Origin: CAZBBC01 sp964489835
GTDB taxonomy: Bacteria; Calditrichota; Calditrichia; JAJRVZ01
Length of the DNA: 10,488 bases
Assembly: GCA_964489835.1 (NCBI GenBank)
Contig: CAZBBC010000149.1
Location: forward strand, 1 to 10,488
Reading direction: 5' to 3'
Under the pieces are notes generated by a model. It ran no database searches. It had not been told where the DNA came from and worked only from the letters and a program-made list of their open reading frames with translations. The translations under genes were made by a program, and so were the position numbers. Positions 6,001 to 10,488 of the stretch are shown here, piece by piece. The first letter of the stretch is position 1. Each line of letters begins with the position of its first letter.

Positions 6001-6193
6001 AATTTATCTGATCTATTCATAAACCACGAAGTACACGAAGGACACGAAGATATTTTTATTGTAGTTAATTAAAAAAATAAAAAAATAAAATTTGATCAGG
6101 ATTCCATTTAGAATTTCAATATAAATAATTGTTATTATTAGACCTTCGTGCTCTTCGTGGTCTTCGTGGTGAATAATTCAGGTTCAATAAATT
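6001..6193. repeat. Paired-arm 9-bp-unit intergenic element, copy 3 (best preserved)
   Basis: The left arm at 6023-6049 has three CACGAAG units in 9-bp register, and the right arm at 6144-6170 has three inverted units. Left arm and reverse-complemented right arm agree at 23 of 27 positions, and all four mismatches fall in the two variable positions between 7-bp cores. The outer flanks are also inverted (AATTTAT on the left, ATAAATT on the right). The element nearly fills the gap between the YbbR-like gene and tsaD and ends 12 bp before the tsaD ATG. The centre is AT-rich and non-coding. Confidence 0.85.
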
Positions 6194-6205
6194 ATTGTCG
6201 ATTAA

Positions 6206-7222
6206 ATGAGCGGATATGTATTAGGTGTTGAAACATCGTGTGATGAGACTTCTGCAGCAGTTATAAAACACCATGAGGTATTATCTAATGTTGTTTCTTC
6301 TCAGGAAATCCATGAACAATTTGGAGGAGTTGTCCCCGAATTGGCTTCACGGGCGCATATTCGGCTTATTACTTCAATTATCAATCAGGCCTTGAGACAA
6401 GCAGGGATTGAGAAGAGAGATTTGTCCGGTATAGCGGTAACTTACGGACCAGGCCTGATCGGCGCTTTATTGGTCGGTTTGAGTTTTAGTAAAGGATTAT
6501 CAGAAGCGTTGAATATTCCCTTTGTTGGAATTAACCATATCGAGGGTCATATTTATGGAAACTTTCTCTCAAACCCCGAAATAAGCTTTCCGCATTTGAG
6601 TCTTGTCGTTTCCGGCGGGCACACCCAGCTGGTGTATATAAAAAAACATCTCGATTATGAAATTATCGGAAAGACGAGGGATGATGCAGTGGGAGAGGCA
6701 TTTGACAAAGGAGCCAAACTCCTGGGTCTGGCATATCCCGGCGGACCTCTGATCGATAAATTAGCTACCGGGGGCAGAGCTGATTTCCATATGTTTCCGA
6801 GAGCTGTCTTAAAAAACAGTGCATTTGATTTCAGTTATAGTGGTTTAAAAACCTCTTTGCTTGTTTACATTGAGTCGAACGGGCAGGCGTTCGTCGAGAA
6901 AAATCTGGCGAATATTTGTGCCAGTTATCAAAAAGCGGCAATAGAAGTTCTGGTAAACAAAACGGTAGAAGCCGCCAAATACTATGATGTCAGCTCTGTA
7001 GGTATAGTCGGAGGTGTAGCGGCAAATTCCCTTTTGAGAAAGTGGATGGCTACGGAGATAAAAAATTTGCGTAAAAATTTTTATTTACCGGATTTACAAT
7101 ATTGTACGGATAATGCCGCGATGATTGCACGAGCGGGTGTGGAGCGGTTTAAGCAAGGTATCCATTCTTCTCCGGATTTAAATGCCTATCCGTCCATGAG
7201 CATTGAGCAACCTGAGATGTGA
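6206..7222 (+). CDS. tsaD: tRNA N6-adenosine threonylcarbamoyltransferase TsaD
   Basis: TsaD transfers the threonylcarbamoyl group from threonylcarbamoyl-AMP to A37 of ANN-reading tRNAs, acting with TsaB and TsaE, neither of which is encoded here. The 338 residues fit the usual length. Signature sites are intact: the N-terminal LGVETSCDETSAAV, the metal-binding His111 and His115 in NHIEGH, SGGHTQ at 136-141, the DDAVGEAFDKGAKLLGL segment starting at 159, GGVAAN at 269-274 and TDNAAMIA at 301-308 (Asp302 completing the metal site). The start is the only ATG that gives the family N-terminus. No Shine-Dalgarno site is visible; the leader is mostly the right end of the adjacent 9-bp-unit element. 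It is cytoplasmic and essential in most bacteria. It stands alone, with repeat elements on both sides. Confidence 0.97.
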   Translation: MSGYVLGVETSCDETSAAVIKHHEVLSNVVSSQEIHEQFGGVVPELASRAHIRLITSIINQALRQAGIEKRDLSGIAVTYGPGLIGALLVGLSFSKGLSEALNIPFVGINHIEGHIYGNFLSNPEISFPHLSLVVSGGHTQLVYIKKHLDYEIIGKTRDDAVGEAFDKGAKLLGLAYPGGPLIDKLATGGRADFHMFPRAVLKNSAFDFSYSGLKTSLLVYIESNGQAFVEKNLANICASYQKAAIEVLVNKTVEAAKYYDVSSVGIVGGVAANSLLRKWMATEIKNLRKNFYLPDLQYCTDNAAMIARAGVERFKQGIHSSPDLNAYPSMSIEQPEM

Positions 7223-7266
7223 TTATGATATATATAATTTTTATAGTGGTTAACTTGCATAAATAC

Positions 7267-7463
7267 CCTGAATTATTCGCCACGAAGTTCACGAAGAGCA
7301 CGAAGTCTTATAGAAATTAAGAATTAATAATTACGAATTTAAAATGTAAATATACTAATGACATAATGTTAGCATCTATTATTTCCTGCTCAAATTCATA
7401 GTTTTCAATTTTTAATTAATTTTATCTTCGTGTACTTCGTGTGCTCTGTGGCTTATGAATTGG
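7267..7463. repeat. Paired-arm 9-bp-unit intergenic element, copy 4
   Basis: The flank CCTGAATTATTC (7267-7278) leads into three units, GCCACGAAG, TTCACGAAG and AGCACGAAG (7279-7305). The right arm at 7426-7452 has CTTCGTG, CTTCGTG and CTCTGTG units ending in GTGGC. The arms agree at 21 of 27 positions. The outermost base pair is G-C here but A-T in copies 1 to 3, a paired change. The AT-rich centre does not match the other copies. It sits between tsaD and the VWA gene. Confidence 0.8.
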
Positions 7464-7478
7464 TCGGAATAATAGAAT

Positions 7479-7516
7479 CTCTCGCAGATTCCTGTTGGGA
7501 CAGGATTCAGCGGGAG
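7479..7516. repeat. 17-bp imperfect hairpin upstream of the VWA gene
   Basis: Bases 7479-7495 and 7500-7516 form an inverted repeat with 14 of 17 positions paired around TGGG. Pairing is strongest next to the loop (ATCCTGT-like against ACAGGAT) and at the base (CTCTCGC against GCGGGAG). There is no T-run, so it is not a standard terminator. It lies 50 bp before the VWA start codon and could be another palindromic repeat or a leader hairpin. Confidence 0.6.
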
Positions 7517-7566
7517 GTAAATAATTAAACACCGTTCAACTCCTTACTTTTCAAACTGAGAAATTC

Positions 7567-9720
7567 ATGCCCGAACAGATCCCTTCGTATTTTCATACTA
7601 ACATTTCATTTTTTATACTACTCGCTGCCGGAATTCTGTCCGGTCTGTTTGCTTTTTACCAGTATAAGCGTACGATTCCTCCAATACCACGATGGCTGCA
7701 AATATTTCTGGGAATTATCAGGGGAATGGCGATTGCCGGTATATTTTTGCTGCTCTTTGCACCTGAAATCACGGCGATCTGGAAAATAAAAGAATCAGGA
7801 CAGCTGATCATTGCTGTTGATAAATCAGCCTCGATGGGTATCCGGGAAAACAATCAGGATCGCTTAAAGCGGGCGTTAGGAATAGCAGAAAATATTCTTG
7901 AATTTTCAGAAGGTCAGATATCTACCGTTATCTATGCTTTTGATACGGATACAATGCGGACGGTAAATCTTGATATTGATACAACACGATTTGGTACAAA
8001 TATAGAAAAGGCCATCACAGCTATTACCAATGCAGAAAGATCGGCCGCGAACATGATTCTATTAACCGACGGAAATTTTACGGTAGGTGAGAATCCATTG
8101 TATTCTGATTATATTAATCGGGTTAAAATATATACCGTCGGGATTGGAGACACACTGAATCTACCTGATCTGCTTATCACAGATGTAAAGTATAATAAAA
8201 TTGTATATCAAAATCAGCCGACCGAAATGCAGGTCCATATCATGTCCCCGGGTATTAAAGATCAGCAGGTAACGCTGAGATTAAAGCAGGATAACCGGGT
8301 GATTAAGGCAAAAAAAATAGACATTAATAGTGAACAGGGGATTTCCGTCGCTACTCTTGATATTGTACCCGAAAAGACAGGTCTCACCCAATATCAATTG
8401 GAAATACAATCCCTGCCGGTAGAAGCGATTAGGGAAAATAATATTTATACTGTTGCCATGGAAGTGTTAAAGGGAAAAATACGCGTGGGGCTCCTGGCAG
8501 GAAAAGCGGATCGTGAAAGTGAATTCCTGCGCTCCGTTTTGAGTGATCTGGAGGATATTGAAATCAATACCTCCGTTTTTAAAAAAAACGGACAATATTT
8601 TCTAAATACCCCCGATAAAATTTTAGATAGTCTGGATGTTTTAGTCCTCTGTAATTATTCCCCTGACCGCTTGAATGATCAACGGACGGAAAATATCCTT
8701 CAGAAATTAAGCGCTCAACGAATACCGACGTTGATTCTCATGGGAGATCCTATAACAGGAAGAGGATTAAAATTCTTAAAGGACTTTTTTCCTGTTCAAT
8801 CCATCCGGCTGTCAAATGGCCTCATTGAAACACAGGTTAAACCAACGATGGAAGGGCAGGTATTACCTCTCCTGAGCATATTTGAGCATTCAGAATCTGA
8901 AACAAAATTTTGGAATCTGGCTCCTCCCATACAATATAATTATGCCGAGGTTAAATTCCAGGCCCCGGTTAAAATACTTCTGGAAACGCAGAACCTTTCA
9001 AGCGGTCAAAAATCGACGCTACCCGTAATGAGTCTTCATGAAGGTAAGGGAAATAAAAGTATTCTGTTGCTCGGTGCCGGATTCTGGCGCTGGCATTTTA
9101 TGCTGGCGGAAGACCGAATATATCGTAATAGCTGGCAGCTGATCTTAAAAAACCTGATTCGTTGGTTGGATAGTGGGACAACCGATAATAATGTCATGAT
9201 CACATCAGATAAAAAAACGTATCAGGAAGGCGAGAATATTGTTCTCACCACCCAGGTCTATGATGGCTCTTTTCAACCGGTAGATAATGCCTTGCTCAGA
9301 ACAAAAGTGCGCGGGCCTTCATCGGAATTTGAATTAGAGTCTGAATTTGTTCAAAAGGGCCGATATGAAGGATCATTTATACCGATGATATCAGGCAAAT
9401 ATTATATTCATGCCGAGGCCTGGAAAAATGATGTAAAACTGGGTGAGGATAGTGGAGAATTGATGGTGATGCCGGTTAACCGGGAATTTTTAAAGACAAA
9501 ACAGGATGTCCCCTTTTTAAAAAAGTTAGCGGAAAAAAGCGGTGGAAAATATTTTCATGAAAATGAAGCGGAAAAAATCAAAGACGTCTTGAATATCAGA
9601 CCGGAAATTAAAGTGGAGAGCACGACTATTGAATTATGGAACCGTTTGCCGGTTCTTTTAGCCATTATTTTTCTGTTGAGTCTGGAATGGTTAATCCGAA
9701 AACGGAAAGGTCTGGCCTGA
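7567..9720 (+). CDS. Membrane-anchored VWA domain protein with GATase-like and Ig-like regions
   Basis: The 717 residues read in order as two N-terminal membrane segments (about 13-31 and 47-66), a von Willebrand factor A domain (about 78-200), a beta-rich linker (205-300), a region like the class I glutamine-amidotransferase fold (about 304-400 and again around 495-530), an immunoglobulin-like beta domain (about 545-635), and a C-terminal membrane segment (about 693-710) followed by RKRKG. The metal-binding MIDAS residues are present: Asp85, Ser87 and Ser89 (DKSAS), Thr144 and Asp168 (LTDG). The GATase-like part shows no nucleophile cysteine that I can place, so it is probably non-catalytic. 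Such proteins usually neighbour MoxR ATPase and DUF58/BatA genes, but none is in the window. The bulk probably faces the periplasm. No good ribosome site is visible; the start gives the first membrane helix. Function is unknown; adhesion or envelope-complex assembly is plausible. Confidence 0.85.
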   Translation: MPEQIPSYFHTNISFFILLAAGILSGLFAFYQYKRTIPPIPRWLQIFLGIIRGMAIAGIFLLLFAPEITAIWKIKESGQLIIAVDKSASMGIRENNQDRLKRALGIAENILEFSEGQISTVIYAFDTDTMRTVNLDIDTTRFGTNIEKAITAITNAERSAANMILLTDGNFTVGENPLYSDYINRVKIYTVGIGDTLNLPDLLITDVKYNKIVYQNQPTEMQVHIMSPGIKDQQVTLRLKQDNRVIKAKKIDINSEQGISVATLDIVPEKTGLTQYQLEIQSLPVEAIRENNIYTVAMEVLKGKIRVGLLAGKADRESEFLRSVLSDLEDIEINTSVFKKNGQYFLNTPDKILDSLDVLVLCNYSPDRLNDQRTENILQKLSAQRIPTLILMGDPITGRGLKFLKDFFPVQSIRLSNGLIETQVKPTMEGQVLPLLSIFEHSESETKFWNLAPPIQYNYAEVKFQAPVKILLETQNLSSGQKSTLPVMSLHEGKGNKSILLLGAGFWRWHFMLAEDRIYRNSWQLILKNLIRWLDSGTTDNNVMITSDKKTYQEGENIVLTTQVYDGSFQPVDNALLRTKVRGPSSEFELESEFVQKGRYEGSFIPMISGKYYIHAEAWKNDVKLGEDSGELMVMPVNREFLKTKQDVPFLKKLAEKSGGKYFHENEAEKIKDVLNIRPEIKVESTTIELWNRLPVLLAIIFLLSLEWLIRKRKGLA

Positions 9721-9721
9721 T

Positions 9722-9752
9722 GGGAATAAGGTATAAGGTATATGGTATAAGG
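9722..9752. repeat. ATAAGGTATA-type short tandem repeat, left block
   Basis: Words of the form GGTATAAGG, GGTATATGG and GGTATAAGGG follow one another with a period of about 8 bp, starting just after the VWA stop codon. Antisense frames through this block are an artefact of the repeat (Y-T-L-Y-L-I-P type translations). Confidence 0.6.
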
Positions 9753-9796
9753 GAAATGGTTTGGATATGTAGAGAGGCATTGCCATGCGTCTGAAT

Positions 9797-9903
9797 CCGT
9801 AGGGGCGGGTCTCCGCTGGAGCAAAGCGTAAGTCCGGTCTCCGACGGATGCCTGCCCGTGAACACAGGGTACGAAACGTATAGGGGCACGGCGTGCCGTA
9901 CCC
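9797..9903. repeat. GC-rich composite repeat core with hairpins
   Basis: This block is far more GC-rich than its surroundings. GGGTACG (9867-9873) and CGTACCC (9897-9903) form an inverted repeat enclosing GGCAC and GTGCC (9885-9897), a smaller nested hairpin. GCCTGCCCGTG near 9850 resembles the GC-rich words at 606-624. No plausible gene is present. Confidence 0.55.
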
Positions 9904-9906
9904 AAT

Positions 9907-9958
9907 GAGTATAAGATATAGGGTATGCGGATATAAGGTAATCATAGAAGGGGAATAA
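9907..9958. repeat. ATAAGGTATA-type short repeat, right block
   Basis: GTATAAGATATAGGG, GATATAAGGTA and GGGGAATAAG repeat the words of the block at 9722-9752 in the same orientation. The GC-rich core is therefore flanked by two related direct blocks. Confidence 0.5.
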
Positions 9959-9980
9959 GCGAATTGCGTTTCGCCTTATT
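9954..9980. terminator. Hairpin between convergent genes, possible bidirectional terminator
   Basis: AATAAGCGAA (9954-9963) pairs with TTCGCCTTATT (9970-9980), with one bulged base, around TTGCGT. It lies between the end of the VWA gene and the stop codon of the minus-strand frame, a place where a shared terminator would be expected. There is no clear T-run on either strand, so it may instead be one more palindromic repeat. Confidence 0.35.
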
Positions 9981-9990
9981 AATAGAATTC

Positions 9991-10401
9991 TCATCTGATT
10001 AATATTACTTTTTTTGATAAGAAGAAATTACCTGATTTTACCCTGATGATATATAATCCCGAACTCACCTTTGTTAAATCCTGATTGGTGCTATTCCAAA
10101 AGTATTTTTTAAAATTAGCCTTTTGTTTGCCTTTATATATATTTTTTACCAGTCGTCCCTGAATAGTGTAGACGGAAATTTCCACATCTTCGGATTTTGA
10201 TAACCATAACTTTATCGTGATGTTGTCATTAAAAGGATTGGGATACACGGCTACATTAAACGATTCAGGAATTGGATGCTCAGAGTTAATAATTTTATTA
10301 GGATTACCCAATGTGCCGTCCGCATTTACTCTTTTAGCTAAAATACCAACACCACTTTCAGCATCAAATTCATACCAGATATTAACAAAACCTTCGACCA
10401 A
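9991..10401 (-). pseudogene. C-terminal remnant of a type IX secretion cargo protein
   Basis: The frame gives 136 residues ending in a type A type IX sorting domain (about residues 49-136): the VYPNPFND start, the ISVYTIQGRLVKNIY strand, FWNSTNQDLTKVSSGLYIIRVKSG, and a KKVILIR end. In intact proteins this domain directs a signal-peptide-bearing precursor through the outer membrane and is then cleaved. Residues 1-48 look like the tail of a beta-rich ectodomain (ILAKRVNADGTLGNP). There is no signal peptide and no ATG; the only start candidate is TTG at 10401. Directly upstream in the same frame are two stops, TAA (10408-10410) and TGA (10405-10407), and beyond them the frame is open to the window edge. 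That suggests a gene broken by stops or by a frameshift. A sequencing or assembly error is an alternative. Confidence 0.7.
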
Positions 10402-10410
10402 TTTTCATTA

Positions 10411-10488
10411 AGTTAATGAAAATTGATAATTTATTTTACTGGTATCGTGGTTAAAAATAATTGTCCCGATAAAGAGATAAAATTGGTA
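10411..10488 (-). other. Possible upstream continuation of the broken cargo gene
   Basis: On the minus strand the frame of the sorting-domain remnant is open for 26 codons from the window edge down to TAA at 10408-10410. Its translation (starting YQFYLFIGTIIFNHD) shows no domain I recognise. It could be more of the same protein or chance. Confidence 0.25.

Noticed and set aside
6023..6170. CRISPR array suggested by regular short repeats
   Set aside because: Units are 9 bp with two-base gaps, the arms are inverted rather than direct, and there are no spacers of 25-40 bp or cas genes.
9555..9994. Several minus-strand open frames across the end of the VWA gene and the repeat island
   Set aside because: Their translations are low-complexity readings of the ATAAGGTATA repeats or antisense of the VWA gene, with no recognisable domain.
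10217..10411. Plus-strand open frame opposite the type IX sorting domain
   Set aside because: It is the antisense of a clearly recognisable domain and has no motif or ribosome site of its own.

Overview
The window looks like a chromosomal segment of an AT-rich, Gram-negative bacterium of the FCB superphylum (Bacteroidota, Calditrichota, KSB1 or a neighbour). Three things point there: a type IX secretion C-terminal sorting domain on the minus strand at the right end, several genes without a clear Shine-Dalgarno site, and a promoter-like pair of TTG and TAnnTTTG upstream of the first gene. The phylum is inferred and cannot be fixed from this window.

Layout: (1) bases 1-892 hold no intact gene, only repeats, palindromes, a start-less ORF of 60 codons and a candidate promoter. 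(2) 893-2076 has an adenosine-specific kinase family gene (PF04008) and a small HEAT-like protein gene. (3) 2332-3348 is a TPR protein, probably a lipoprotein. (4) 3427-5987 is a tight cluster: mutM (DNA glycosylase), a SAM hydroxide adenosyltransferase (DUF62 family) and a YbbR/CdaR-type membrane-anchored protein. (5) 6206-7222 is tsaD (tRNA t6A synthesis). (6) 7567-9720 is a large membrane-anchored VWA protein. (7) 9721-9990 is a composite of repeats. (8) 9991-10401 on the minus strand is the C-terminal remnant of a secreted type IX cargo protein with two in-frame stops just upstream.

Most genes are housekeeping or generic. Two of them meet on adenosine: the DUF62 enzyme releases adenosine and methionine from SAM, and the PF04008 protein binds adenosine and is annotated as a kinase for it. 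They are not in one operon here.

The most unusual content lies between the genes. Four elements of about 120-195 bp share one plan: an outer flank near CCTGAATTATTC, an arm of 9-bp units (CACGAAGNN or CACAGAGNN), a non-conserved AT-rich centre, then the inverted arm and flank. Other short-period or palindromic repeats sit beside or inside them. I have the impression that similar words occur in many environmental bacterial genomes, but I know of no assigned function and cannot cite one.
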